Origin: Bacilli bacterium PM5-9
GTDB taxonomy: Bacteria > Bacillota_I > Bacilli_A > JAJDGJ01
Length of the DNA: 64,000 bases
Reading direction: 5' to 3'
Assembly (NCBI GenBank): GCA_029893765.1
Contig: JARXZD010000002.1
Span: 34,661-98,660 of the forward strand
The translations under genes and the position numbers were made by a program. Positions 55,854 to 64,000 of the stretch are shown here, piece by piece; position 1 is the stretch's first letter; each line of letters starts with the position of its first letter. The notes under the pieces were generated by a model. That model had not been told where the DNA came from. It was given only the letters and a program-made list of their open reading frames with translations, and ran no database searches.

Positions 55854-56994
55854 TTATTATCGAAATAGTATCATTGAAATTAATTTAGATACTTTAAAAA
55901 ACAATGTAAATGAAGTGAAAAATAAATGTTCGAAAGATAAGTTTTTATATGCAGTAATTAAAGGTGATGCTTATGGACATGGAATTAAACAAATGGCTGA
56001 AGTTGTAGTTGAATCAGATGCGAATGGAATTGCTGTTGCGACATTAGATGAAGCAATTATTGTTAGACAATACCAAAAAAACATCAAAATACTTTGTTTA
56101 GGTATTATTAGAGATGAAGATTATGGTGTAGCTGCTGATAATGAAATAACACTTACTATTGCAAATATACATAGTGCTAATGTAGTTGCTAAAACAAAAC
56201 TAAATAAAAAATTAGATGTTCATTTAAAAGTAAATACTGGTATGAATCGTATTGGTTTTAAAGAAATACCAGAATTTGAAGAAGTAATTGATATATTAAA
56301 ACAAAATGAAAATATTAATATTGATGGAATATTTACTCATTTTGCAACTGCTGAAGATTATGATAAAGAAGATTATTTAATGATGCAATTAGATAAATTT
56401 AGAAATGTTGTAACTAATTTAGATTTTGACTTTAATCAAATTCACTGTACAAATAGTGCTTCAATTTTAAAATTACATGATAAAATTGATTTCACTACTG
56501 CAAATAGAGTTGGAATAACATTATATGGTGCATTACAAGATAAAATTCAAAATAAATATAATATTAAATCAGCATTTGTTTTAAAATCAAAAATTGCGCA
56601 AGTACAAGAATATCCTGCTGGAACAAAAGTTGGATATAGTAATAGATATACTTCTCAAGATAGTAATGAAATAATTGCAACAATTCCATTAGGATATGCT
56701 GATGGTTTTGCAAGATTACATACTAATAGTAAAGTTAAATGTAATGAGCAATATGGAGTTATTGTTGGAAGTGTTTGTATGGATCAATTAATGATTAAAT
56801 TTGAAAATCCAGTAAATATTGGTGATGAAGTTATTTTAATCTCTGATGATAAAGAAATAGATGTATTTAAACGTTGTGAGCAAGCTCAAACGATAACACA
56901 TGAAATATTCACTAGATTTGGTAACCGTGTTCCAAAAGCATATTATAAAAATGGTGAACTTATTGAAATAGATAATGCACTATTAAATAAATAA
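55846..56994 (+). CDS. alr: Alanine racemase
   Basis: A 382-residue PLP enzyme interconverting L- and D-alanine for peptidoglycan. PLP Lys39 in LYAVIKGDAYGHGI; the second catalytic Tyr lies in the C-terminal domain (VGYSNRYTS) and GSVCMDQLMI is typical. The presence of alr shows that a cell wall is made. Third gene of the gntR operon, overlapping the aminotransferase by 8 bases. Confidence 0.96.
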   Translation: MNNYYRNSIIEINLDTLKNNVNEVKNKCSKDKFLYAVIKGDAYGHGIKQMAEVVVESDANGIAVATLDEAIIVRQYQKNIKILCLGIIRDEDYGVAADNEITLTIANIHSANVVAKTKLNKKLDVHLKVNTGMNRIGFKEIPEFEEVIDILKQNENINIDGIFTHFATAEDYDKEDYLMMQLDKFRNVVTNLDFDFNQIHCTNSASILKLHDKIDFTTANRVGITLYGALQDKIQNKYNIKSAFVLKSKIAQVQEYPAGTKVGYSNRYTSQDSNEIIATIPLGYADGFARLHTNSKVKCNEQYGVIVGSVCMDQLMIKFENPVNIGDEVILISDDKEIDVFKRCEQAQTITHEIFTRFGNRVPKAYYKNGELIEIDNALLNK

Positions 56995-56997
56995 GAT

Positions 56998-57044
56998 AAA
57001 AAGCTACAAATAAATTTTAATTTATTTATAGCTTTCTTTTTTTA
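56998..57044. terminator. Bidirectional terminator alr/flavodoxin
   Basis: AAGCTACAAATAAATT paired with AATTTATTTATAGCTT, followed by T residues on +; the other strand is also T-rich. Confidence 0.75.
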
Positions 57045-57527
57045 TTTGAAAATTTCTTTCGTTTTACTTGCCATACGCTGTCCGTACAATTCAAATGTTT
57101 CTTTACTTTCATCAAGTTTTCCAGCAATTCCCACTGGTCCTAAATGAATAACTGGATCACCAAGAGCAAAACCACCTGAATAAACTAACATTCCAAAAAC
57201 TAACATATGATCTAGTATTGATTGAATACCAATTTCTGCACCACCATGAATATATTCAGCAGTAGCAAATGCTCCACCTATTTTACCAGCAAGGTTTAAT
57301 TTTGATGCATTAGTATCTAACCAAACTTTAATGCTTGCTGATGTAGTTGCCATATAAATTGGTGTTCCAACAATAACACAACTACTTTCTTTTACCCATG
57401 CCTCATCAATATCATCAATCGAAAATGTTTTTACTTTGACATCTTCTTTTAAAATACCTTGAGCAATTACATCGGCCATTTCTTTTGTATTACCTGTTTT
57501 TGAATGATACAATATACTTATTTTCAT
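57042..57527 (-). CDS. Flavodoxin-family protein (FMN-binding)
   Basis: A 161-residue flavodoxin-like protein: the FMN phosphate loop LYHSKTGNTKEMA is at the N-terminus and a second loop GTPIYMATTSASIK follows. It is a single-domain redox protein, possibly a NAD(P)H-quinone/FMN reductase-like member. ATG 57527 has GGGAGG 8 bases upstream; promoter TTGAAT-16-TATAAT precedes it. Confidence 0.88.
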   Translation of the reverse strand: MKISILYHSKTGNTKEMADVIAQGILKEDVKVKTFSIDDIDEAWVKESSCVIVGTPIYMATTSASIKVWLDTNASKLNLAGKIGGAFATAEYIHGGAEIGIQSILDHMLVFGMLVYSGGFALGDPVIHLGPVGIAGKLDESKETFELYGQRMASKTKEIFK

Positions 57528-57567
57528 AGGTTTACCTCCCATTTAATCAATTATTTTTATCTAAAAT

Positions 57568-57595
57568 ATTATATCATGTTTTTAGGTAAATTCAA
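57568..57595 (-). promoter_or_regulatory. Promoter of the flavodoxin-like gene
   Basis: Read on -: TTGAAT (57590-57595), 16 bases, TATAAT (57568-57573), with an extended TG. Confidence 0.7.
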
Positions 57596-57628
57596 TAATT
57601 AACATTTATAATAATATAATAATTATTC

Positions 57629-57665
57629 AAAAAAAAGCAGATTATAATTAACTTTGTAATCTGCT
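57629..57665 (-). terminator. Terminator after the ZIP gene
   Basis: Read on -, AGCAGATTA and TAATCTGCT arms with a 12-base loop, followed by T residues. Confidence 0.8.
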
Positions 57666-57676
57666 TTTATTATTAA

Positions 57677-58474
57677 TTATCCCAATAAAACATCTAAAAC
57701 CATCATTACCATTAAACCGATAATTGTAAACATTGTTGATAAATTTGTATTCTTAGCTTTTTGTGATTCAGGTATTAACTCTTCAATAACAACAAACATC
57801 ATTGCACCAGCTGCAAAAGCTAAAGCAAATGGTAGAATTGGTTGAATTAATTGAATTAAAATAATTCCAACAACAATTCCAATTGGCTCAACAATTGCTG
57901 AGGCTTGACCAAATAAAAATGATTTCTTTTTTGATACCCCTTCTCGATGAAGTGGAAATGAAATTGCCGCACCCTCTGGAAAATTTTGAATAGCCATACC
58001 AACAGCTAATGCCATTGCAGCATTAAGAAGACTTATATCATTTCCAGAGATGTGATAAGCACCTAATGCTATACCAACAGCTAAACCCTCTGGAATGTTA
58101 TGAATAGTGATTGCTAATAGTAATAGCCATGACCTTTTTAAATTAGATTTTGGTCCTTCAGGTTCTTTTTCAAAAATATGAAGATGTGGTGTAATAACAT
58201 CAATTAACAATAAAAAAAGTGCACCACATAAAAAACCAATTGAAACAACAATCATTTCATTAACATTTGGATTAAACTCCTTAGAAAACTCCATTGCAGG
58301 AATTAATAATGAAAAGAAAGAAGCTGATATCATAACACCAGCTGCAAAACCTAACATACCATCCATTACTTTTTGATTAAATTTTTTTACAAAAAATATA
58401 GTCGCTGCACCTAAAGCAGTCGATCCCCATGTTATTAAACATGCAATTAAAACATAAAAAATAAAATTATTCAT
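57677..58474 (-). CDS. ZIP family metal transporter (ZupT-like)
   Basis: A 266-residue protein with about eight helices and the two metal-site helices HNIPEGLAVGIALGA and NFPEGAAISFPLHREG. ZIP proteins import zinc or other divalent metals. The ATG is placed at 58474, overlapping the fur-family gene end by 8 bases; that stop-start coupling and the regulator next door support a metal-homeostasis role. Last gene of the fmt-lepA-hemW-fur-zip operon. Confidence 0.93.
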   Translation of the reverse strand: MNNFIFYVLIACLITWGSTALGAATIFFVKKFNQKVMDGMLGFAAGVMISASFFSLLIPAMEFSKEFNPNVNEMIVVSIGFLCGALFLLLIDVITPHLHIFEKEPEGPKSNLKRSWLLLLAITIHNIPEGLAVGIALGAYHISGNDISLLNAAMALAVGMAIQNFPEGAAISFPLHREGVSKKKSFLFGQASAIVEPIGIVVGIILIQLIQPILPFALAFAAGAMMFVVIEELIPESQKAKNTNLSTMFTIIGLMVMMVLDVLLG

Positions 58475-58925
58475 TATTACTTCTTCCATTATCACAATTA
58501 TTGCAATGACCATACATATCTAATTTGGCATCTATTACTTTAAATCCAGTTTCTTTTTCAACTTTTTCTTTTATTTTAGCAAATGTTGGTATATCAACAT
58601 TTTTTACTTCATTACAATCAATACAAACTAAATGGGCATGTAAGCCAATATTTAATTCATAAACACTATTTTTATTATTAAAATTATATTCATTTACAAT
58701 ACCCTCTGATACTAAGAAATTCATATTATTATAAACAGTTGCTACATTAACATCTTTTTTTATCTTTTTTAATTCTTGAACTAACTCATCAACAGTATAA
58801 TGTTTTACATTACAAAGTACTCTAATAATATCTTCTCTTGCTTTTGTAATACGATATCCTTGAGCACGTAATGAATCAACAATTAATTCAGGATTTGTTT
58901 CATTTACATCTATCATTGTTTTCAC
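58467..58925 (-). CDS. Fur-family metal regulator (PerR/Zur/Fur type)
   Basis: A 152-residue Fur-family repressor: winged helix (RAQGYRITKAREDIIRVL, NVATVYNNMNFLVSEG) and dimerisation domain with metal residues HAHLVCIDCNEVKNVD and the C-terminal structural-zinc CNNC. The spacing resembles PerR or Fur; the class cannot be settled. It overlaps hemW by 4 bases and the ZIP transporter gene by 8, so zinc or iron control is likely. Confidence 0.88.
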   Translation of the reverse strand: MKTMIDVNETNPELIVDSLRAQGYRITKAREDIIRVLCNVKHYTVDELVQELKKIKKDVNVATVYNNMNFLVSEGIVNEYNFNNKNSVYELNIGLHAHLVCIDCNEVKNVDIPTFAKIKEKVEKETGFKVIDAKLDMYGHCNNCDNGRSNNE

Positions 58926-60028
58926 TCCTCAATTTCATTAATAAAATCAATTATTACATCATTTAAAAATAGTTTCCCCTCATTAGTAAAATACAATTTA
59001 TTATTTTCAATATATACCCTTGTCTTATTATTTATAATAGCATGTTCAAAAAGTTTTGTAAATTCTATTGCATACTTGTCTTCAATTTTGCCAATATCAA
59101 TTCCATTAAATATTCTAAATTTTAACATTATCTCATCTTTTAGTAATTCATATGAATTATTATAGTATTCAACCCTTTTTTTATTGTCTTTTTTTAAATA
59201 ATTAGTAATACTTTTTGTATTATAATAACGATAATTATTTAGATAACCTGCTGCTCCAAGTCCAAAGCCATAATAATATTCATTGTTCCAATACAATAAA
59301 TTATGTATTGAATACGAATTATTTTTAGCATAATTACTCACTTCATAATGCTCATAACCATACTCATTTAAATATGTATTAATTAATAAATCTAATTCAT
59401 CATTATCTTCACTTTGATATTTATTTTTATAAAAAATTGTTCCCTCTTCTAAAATTAATGAATAAACAGAAACATGATTAATATTTAAAATCATTAAACT
59501 ATTTAAATCAGATAATAACTGTTCTTTTGTTTGATTAGCAAAATTATACATTAAATCAATACTAATATTATTAAAATCATACTTCTTTAATAACTTAATG
59601 ATTTTAACAATATCATCTTTATTATGTTGTCGATTTATCTCTTTTAACCTAGTATCATCAAAAGTTTGCACACCAACACTAATTCTATTAATTCCATATT
59701 TTTTTAATATAATTATCTTTTCTTCATTAATATTTTCAGGATTAATTTCAATAGTAAATTCCTTTAAGTTTTTAAATCTTTTATAATCAATTTCAATAAG
59801 CAATCTTTCTAATTGATTTTCATTTAAAGAAGAAGGAGTTCCACCACCAATATAAATAGATTCAATATCATTACAAATAATATTTTCACTATTATACTCT
59901 TCAATTAAAACATCTAAATACTCATCAGCAATTTTTTCATTATAATAAATTCTAGCAAAATCACAGTAATAACAAATATCTTTACAAAAAGGAATATGAA
60001 TATATATTCCTTTTACTTTTTTATTCAT
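58922..60028 (-). CDS. hemW: HemW-like radical SAM protein (coproporphyrinogen oxidase-like)
   Basis: A 368-residue radical SAM protein: [19 protein letters not shown] carries the CxxxCxxC cluster motif, followed by [12 protein letters not shown] and the usual [10 protein letters not shown]. HemW-type proteins are heme chaperones rather than true oxidases; no other heme gene is in the window. The start is at 60028 (an ATG three bases earlier is equally possible), overlapping the lepA end by 8 bases; the longer upstream frame lies within lepA. Confidence 0.9.
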   Translation of the reverse strand: MNKKVKGIYIHIPFCKDICYYCDFARIYYNEKIADEYLDVLIEEYNSENIICNDIESIYIGGGTPSSLNENQLERLLIEIDYKRFKNLKEFTIEINPENINEEKIIILKKYGINRISVGVQTFDDTRLKEINRQHNKDDIVKIIKLLKKYDFNNISIDLMYNFANQTKEQLLSDLNSLMILNINHVSVYSLILEEGTIFYKNKYQSEDNDELDLLINTYLNEYGYEHYEVSNYAKNNSYSIHNLLYWNNEYYYGFGLGAAGYLNNYRYYNTKSITNYLKKDNKKRVEYYNNSYELLKDEIMLKFRIFNGIDIGKIEDKYAIEFTKLFEHAIINNKTRVYIENNKLYFTNEGKLFLNDVIIDFINEIEE

Positions 60029-61829
60029 CATCCATTGATAAAACAGCCATAAAAGCCTCTTGTGGTATCTCAACAGAACCAACAGCTTTCATACGTTTCT
60101 TTCCTTCTTTTTGTTTTTCTAACAATTTTTTCTTACGAGTAATATCTCCACCATAACATTTTGCTAGTACATTTTTTCTCATTGCTTTAATAGTTTCACG
60201 AGCAATTATCTTACCACCAATAGCAGCTTGAATTGGAACTTCAAATTGTTGTCTTGGAATAATTCCTTTTAATTTTTCAACAATAGCCTTACCACGATGA
60301 TATGCAAAATCCTTATGAACAATTGTTGATAGTGAATCTACAATCTCACCATTTAATAAAATATCCATTTTAACTAATTTATTAGCTTTATAATCAATTA
60401 ACTCATAATCAAAAGATGCATACCCTTTTGAATATGATTTTAAACGATCAAAGAAATCAAAAATTATTTCTGAAAGAGGCATCTCATAAATGATATTCAT
60501 TCTTGATTGATCAATATATTGCATATCAATATATGTTCCTCTTTTCTTTTGACATAATTCCATAATTGGACCAACATATTCACTTGGACTCATAATTGAT
60601 GCCTTAACATATGGCTCTTCAATGCGATCTATTTTTTGAACATCAGGTAACTTACTTGGATTATCTACAATAACCATAGAACCATCAGTTAAATAAGTAT
60701 TATAAATAACACTTGGTGCTGTGGCAATCAAATCAAGATTAAATTCTCTTTCTAATCTTTCTTGAATAACATCCATATGTAGTAAACCTAAGAAACCACA
60801 TCTAAACCCAAATCCTAATGCTTGAGAAGTTTCAGGTTCAAATTGTAATGAAGAATCATTTAATTGCATTTTTTCTAAAGCTTCTCTTAAATCATTATAA
60901 CGAGCACTATCAATTGGATATAAACCACAAAATACCATTGGATTCATTTTACGATACCCTGCTAGAGGTTTTTTGCAAGGATTATTTTTTAATGTTATTG
61001 TATCACCAACATGAACGTCTTGAATTGATTTAATTGCAGCAGCAACCCAACCAACTTCACCACATACTAATTTATCTTTAGAGTATTCTCTTGGTGTATT
61101 AATTCCAAGTTCAACAACTTCATATTCTGCTCCAGTTGCCATCATTTTAATAGTATCACCAACTTTTAATTGACCTTCAACAATACGTATTGAAACAATA
61201 ATTCCACGATATTGATCAAAATATGAATCAAAGATTAAAGCTTGTAATGGATTGTTTATGCTTCCTTTTGGAGCAGGTACATTTTTTACAATACTTTCTA
61301 AAACATCTTCAACATTTAACCCACTTTTTGCAGAAATAAGTGGAGCTTCACTTGCATCTAAACCAATTACATTTTCAATTTCCTCTTTAACCTTTTCTGG
61401 ATTAGCAGCTGGCAAATCTACTTTATTAATAACTGGTATTATTTCTAAATCATTATCTAATGCTAAATAAACATTAGCAAGCGTTTGTGCTTCAATTCCT
61501 TGGGCAGCATCAACTACTAAAATTGCACCCTCACATGCTGCTAAAGACCTTGAAACTTCATAAGTAAAGTCAACATGACCCGGTGTATCTATTAAATGAA
61601 ATAAATAAGTTTCATTATCTTTTGCTGTATACTGTAATTGAACAGCATTTAATTTTATTGTAATTCCTCTTTCTCTTTCAATATCCATAGAATCAAGTAA
61701 TTGTGATTTCATATCTCTACTTGCTACTGTTTTAGTCATCTCTAAAATTCTATCAGCAAGCGTTGATTTACCATGATCTATATGGGCAATTATCGAGAAA
61801 TTCCTTATCTTACTTTGATCAATTTGCAT
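60021..61829 (-). CDS. lepA: Elongation factor 4 (LepA)
   Basis: A 602-residue translational GTPase: G1 [10 protein letters not shown]3 DTPGHVD, G4 NKVD, then EF-G-like domains and the LepA-specific C-terminal domain ([18 protein letters not shown]). It helps ribosome assembly/back-translocation under stress. Shine-Dalgarno AAAGGAGA; its start overlaps the fmt end by 11 bases. Confidence 0.98.
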   Translation of the reverse strand: MQIDQSKIRNFSIIAHIDHGKSTLADRILEMTKTVASRDMKSQLLDSMDIERERGITIKLNAVQLQYTAKDNETYLFHLIDTPGHVDFTYEVSRSLAACEGAILVVDAAQGIEAQTLANVYLALDNDLEIIPVINKVDLPAANPEKVKEEIENVIGLDASEAPLISAKSGLNVEDVLESIVKNVPAPKGSINNPLQALIFDSYFDQYRGIIVSIRIVEGQLKVGDTIKMMATGAEYEVVELGINTPREYSKDKLVCGEVGWVAAAIKSIQDVHVGDTITLKNNPCKKPLAGYRKMNPMVFCGLYPIDSARYNDLREALEKMQLNDSSLQFEPETSQALGFGFRCGFLGLLHMDVIQERLEREFNLDLIATAPSVIYNTYLTDGSMVIVDNPSKLPDVQKIDRIEEPYVKASIMSPSEYVGPIMELCQKKRGTYIDMQYIDQSRMNIIYEMPLSEIIFDFFDRLKSYSKGYASFDYELIDYKANKLVKMDILLNGEIVDSLSTIVHKDFAYHRGKAIVEKLKGIIPRQQFEVPIQAAIGGKIIARETIKAMRKNVLAKCYGGDITRKKKLLEKQKEGKKRMKAVGSVEIPQEAFMAVLSMDDE

Positions 61830-62778
61830 AATTATCTCCTTTATTTAAAACTACATCTGAGACTATTTCTAATTTATTTCCATTACGATAACTAGAAAAA
61901 CTCACTACTTTTTTTCCTTCTAATTGAAATTCAAATACTTTTATAAATCCATTAATACATGCTATTTTAAAATACTCATTACTATCAACAACTATTACTC
62001 CACTTTCCAAATTATGTGAAGTTGTTTCAAATGAAAAACTATGAAACTTTATTTTTTTATCATTTAAGATTGCATAACATCCCGGTATTTTAATTAAACC
62101 TCTCATATGATTGTAAACATCAATAACTTCTCTATTAAAATCAATATATTCAAATGATCTTTCAATATTATGTGAGTATGTAACAAGGTTTTTATCTTGT
62201 TGAATAGCTTTAATATTATCATTAAAAATATCTGGTAATGTTTTAATTAATAAATTTGCACCATCAACCATTAATTTATCACTTAAAGTTGAAGTTGTAT
62301 CATTTATATCAATCATAACTTTAGATTGTGAAATTATATCACCAGTATCTAATCCCTCTTCCATATACATAATTGTATTACCAGTTTCTTTTTCACCATT
62401 TATTATTGCATAATGTATTGGTGCTCCACCACGATATTTTGGTAATAATGATGCATGAACATTAATTGATTTATATTTTGGTATTTCTAAAATATCTAAA
62501 TTTATTTTTTGTCCGTATGCACATGTTATTATAATATCAGGCTCTAGCTCTTTAATTACATCATAATTATCATTTATATTTTCAAAACCATATACTCTTA
62601 TTTGGTTTTGTAATGCAATTTCTTTTGTTGGTGTCATCTTTATTTCCTTTTTTCGCCCAATGCGACGATCAGGTTGAGAAACTAATCCAACAATATTAAA
62701 TTTACTTATTATTAACTGTTCTAAAATATAAGCTGAAAAGCTTGTTGTGCCCATATATAGAATTCTCTTATTTTTCAT
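61819..62778 (-). CDS. fmt: Methionyl-tRNA formyltransferase
   Basis: A 319-residue enzyme: N-terminal formyltransferase domain with [14 protein letters not shown] and the following [13 protein letters not shown], and a C-terminal OB-like domain. It formylates the initiator tRNA with 10-formyl-THF. First gene of fmt-lepA-hemW-fur-zip; an extended -10 (TGG-TATAAT) lies about 22 bases upstream, divergent from rpsT. def is not seen here. Confidence 0.97.
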   Translation of the reverse strand: MKNKRILYMGTTSFSAYILEQLIISKFNIVGLVSQPDRRIGRKKEIKMTPTKEIALQNQIRVYGFENINDNYDVIKELEPDIIITCAYGQKINLDILEIPKYKSINVHASLLPKYRGGAPIHYAIINGEKETGNTIMYMEEGLDTGDIISQSKVMIDINDTTSTLSDKLMVDGANLLIKTLPDIFNDNIKAIQQDKNLVTYSHNIERSFEYIDFNREVIDVYNHMRGLIKIPGCYAILNDKKIKFHSFSFETTSHNLESGVIVVDSNEYFKIACINGFIKVFEFQLEGKKVVSFSSYRNGNKLEIVSDVVLNKGDNYAN

Positions 62779-62832
62779 TCTATCACCACAATAAATTATA
62801 CCACAAATTAAAAGCTATTTTAATGAAAAGTA

Positions 62833-62861
62833 TTGAAAAAGGAAAAAAAAATTGTTATAAT
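62833..62861 (+). promoter_or_regulatory. rpsT promoter
   Basis: TTGAAA (62833-62838), 17-base A-rich spacer, TATAAT (62856-62861). Confidence 0.75.
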
Positions 62862-62896
62862 TATAAAGCGTTATGTTTTAGTGGAGGTGAAAAACA

Positions 62897-63160
62897 ATGC
62901 CAAATATTAAATCACAGAAAAAAAGAGTGAAAACTAATGAAAAGAAAAGAGCTTATAATGCTTCATTTAAATCTTCTATGAAAACAGCAATCAAAAAAGT
63001 AAATGCTGCTGTTGAAGCAAAAGATTTAACATTAGCTGAAGAATGTTTAACTTTTGCACATAAAAAATTAGACAAAGCTCAAACTAAAGGAATTTTACAT
63101 AAAAATAATGTGGCGAGAAAAAAATCTCATTTATCACAACTTGTAAATACAATTAAATAA
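62897..63160 (+). CDS. rpsT: 30S ribosomal protein bS20
   Basis: An 87-residue basic helical bS20: MPNIKSQKKRVKTNEKKRAY at the start, HKKLDKAQTKGILHKNNVAR near the end. It binds 16S rRNA early in assembly. Own promoter and terminator; GGAGGTG precedes the ATG. Confidence 0.98.
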   Translation: MPNIKSQKKRVKTNEKKRAYNASFKSSMKTAIKKVNAAVEAKDLTLAEECLTFAHKKLDKAQTKGILHKNNVARKKSHLSQLVNTIK

Positions 63161-63162
63161 TT

Positions 63163-63187
63163 AAAGGCTATTAATTAGCCTTTTTTT
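63163..63187 (+). terminator. Terminator after rpsT
   Basis: AAAGGCTA-TTAAT-TAGCCTTT followed by T residues. Confidence 0.85.
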
Positions 63188-63221
63188 AATATCTATTTAT
63201 CCTATTTTTTGATAAATAAAA

Positions 63222-63262
63222 AAAATGCGAATTTCAATATAATGAATACTCACATTTTTATC
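63222..63262 (-). terminator. Candidate terminator of the disrupted gene
   Basis: Read on -, AAAAATGTGA and TTCGCATTTTT-like arms around a long loop, ending in a run of T. A weaker fit than the others. Confidence 0.45.
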
Positions 63263-63269
63263 AAATATT

Positions 63270-63905
63270 TTAATACAAATTCCACTTTGCCTTTTGAGTT
63301 AAAACCATATACTTTTTCCTAACATCCCACTTTTTTATTTTTATGTAAGAACGTAAGTAAATTTCTCCCCCAATACTGAATGGCGTATTAGGAATACCCA
63401 TAGAATGTTTAAATACAACCAATGAATCAATATCATGACCTGTCTGAGTTGCAGTTCTATCTGGAATAGATGTTAATTTTGTACTCCAAGTTCCAAGTTT
63501 ATAGTATGTGCCTTCAGTAGAAACAGATGTGAAAGTTAAACCTTTATTGCTTATTTTATATCTATTTACTGATACAAACTTAAAATTAACTCCATTAGAA
63601 TAGCTTGCTGTAAATCGTCTTGCTCCATATTCTTTAATAACATCATTAGCATACCAACCACCATTGGTAGCTGATCTCATTTTAAAATTAGAATCTTCAG
63701 ACTCATCTTTTAATTCTATAACAATCTCACTACCATCAAACGACTTCTTTTTCTCAATCAAATAATTTGAATTATTTAATTCATACTTTTTTTGAGATTC
63801 TACCAAGTTTTTATTTATCTCCTTTGTCTTCATTTTCATATATTCATATTGAGTTAATTTATCATACTTATTTATAACTTTGAATATATCATTACTTTTT
63901 TTACT
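63270..63905 (-). pseudogene. Unknown gene truncated at its 5' end by an IS3-family element
   Basis: The frame is open from the IS edge (63905) to the stop at 63270, reading through PSKKSNDIFKVINKYDKLTQ before the first ATG at 63839. No stop or start lies at the junction; the next in-frame stop is inside the IS end. So the visible 189-residue frame from 63839 is probably only the C-terminal part of a longer protein whose start was removed. The visible part is Lys-rich at first, then beta-rich (GGWYANDVIKEYGARRFTAS, then GGEIYLRSYIKIKKW); no family recognised. It might still be translated from ATG 63839. Confidence 0.65.
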
Positions 63906-64000
63906 TGGACTGTCAACACTTTAATGGACAATTATTATAAGGAATCATTTACTCTATATTCAACTGGGGATTGATATCCAAGTGTTGAATGTACTCTATC
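63906..64000 (-). mobile_element. End of an IS3-family insertion sequence
   Basis: The terminus begins at 63906 with TGGACTGTCAACACTTTA, typical of IS3-family (IS150-like) ends starting with TG. The transposase end reads out of it on the - strand (next entry). The element continues beyond the right edge. Confidence 0.85.
63935..64000 (-). CDS. IS3-family transposase OrfB, C-terminal end only
   Basis: Read on -, the last 21 residues before the stop are DRVHSTLGYQSPVEYRVND followed by SL. The RVHSTLGYQSPxEY motif is the classic end of IS3-family integrase-type transposases. Only this tail is in the window. Confidence 0.9.
   Translation of the reverse strand, partial: DRVHSTLGYQSPVEYRVNDSL

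Overview
The window is AT-rich bacterial chromosome and is almost entirely protein-coding. Gene content is that of a low-G+C Firmicute (Bacillota): GatCAB amidotransferase, sufCDSUB, a comG-type competence operon, dxs, a Leu T-box, a TPP riboswitch, LytTR and LiaF-like proteins, and an L21 leader with Prp protease. TGA is a stop (for example at the ends of the genes at 10265-10657 and 10662-11552), so this is genetic code 11 and not a Mycoplasma code. With alanine racemase present (peptidoglycan), an AT-rich gut-type Bacilli/Erysipelotrichia-like lineage is my best guess. No rRNA or tRNA gene and no CRISPR array is visible.

The window appears to span the replication terminus. A 28-bp site at 13911-13938 differs from the Bacillus subtilis dif site, as I remember it, at only three positions, and a Xer recombinase is encoded about 0.6 kb away. 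Genes to the left of it (ligA-gatCAB, RNase J2-like, dnaD, nth, rpsU, a cation-efflux transporter, a WYL regulator, htrA) lie almost all on +. Genes to the right lie mostly on -, as expected where two replication forks meet.

Right of dif, on -, come these blocks. (1) 14.5-21.9 kb: nusB-xseA-xseB-ispA-dxs-recN-xer, one compact operon. (2) 22-24.1 kb: pepP-efp-asp23, preceded by a tiny independent unit with promoter, Shine-Dalgarno, 8-codon ORF and terminator. (3) 24.2-28.8 kb: a comG operon encoding a type IV pseudopilus, with an extra unknown membrane-protein gene at its end. (4) 28.9-33.7 kb: sufCDSUB iron-sulfur assembly. (5) 33.7-35.4 kb: hit, a secreted Lys/Tyr-rich protein and a lipoprotein. 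(6) 35.4-38.1 kb: leuS under a T-box. (7) 38.1-42.3 kb: lysR, an XRE regulator, a PD-(D/E)XK-like protein, thiT under a TPP riboswitch, and a LytTR/LiaF-like pair with tandem LytTR-type boxes. (8) 42.3-44.4 kb: an apbE/eetA/eetB-like trio behind a structured RNA that looks like 6S RNA. (9) 44.4-49.1 kb: rplU-prp-rpmA-obg-nadE-ruvA-ruvB. (10) 49.2-53.9 kb: a DUF1361 membrane protein, a sugar-phosphate isomerase-like gene, uvrC, and glpX with a perfect match to the CcpA cre consensus at its promoter. (11) 54-57 kb (+): gntR-aminotransferase-alr. (12) 57-62.8 kb: a flavodoxin, then fmt-lepA-hemW-fur-zip, in which every junction overlaps. (13) rpsT, and at the right edge the end of an IS3-family element that has cut off the 5' part of an unknown gene.

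Most genes are standard housekeeping. The points most worth following are the dif/terminus architecture, the 8-codon gene, the 6S-like RNA, the LytTR boxes, the cre site at glpX, the reduced electron-transfer-like trio, the nuclease-like orphan with a structured leader, and the IS-disrupted gene. Start sites were often moved downstream of the longest reading frame to fit the Shine-Dalgarno sequence; the reason is given in each entry.
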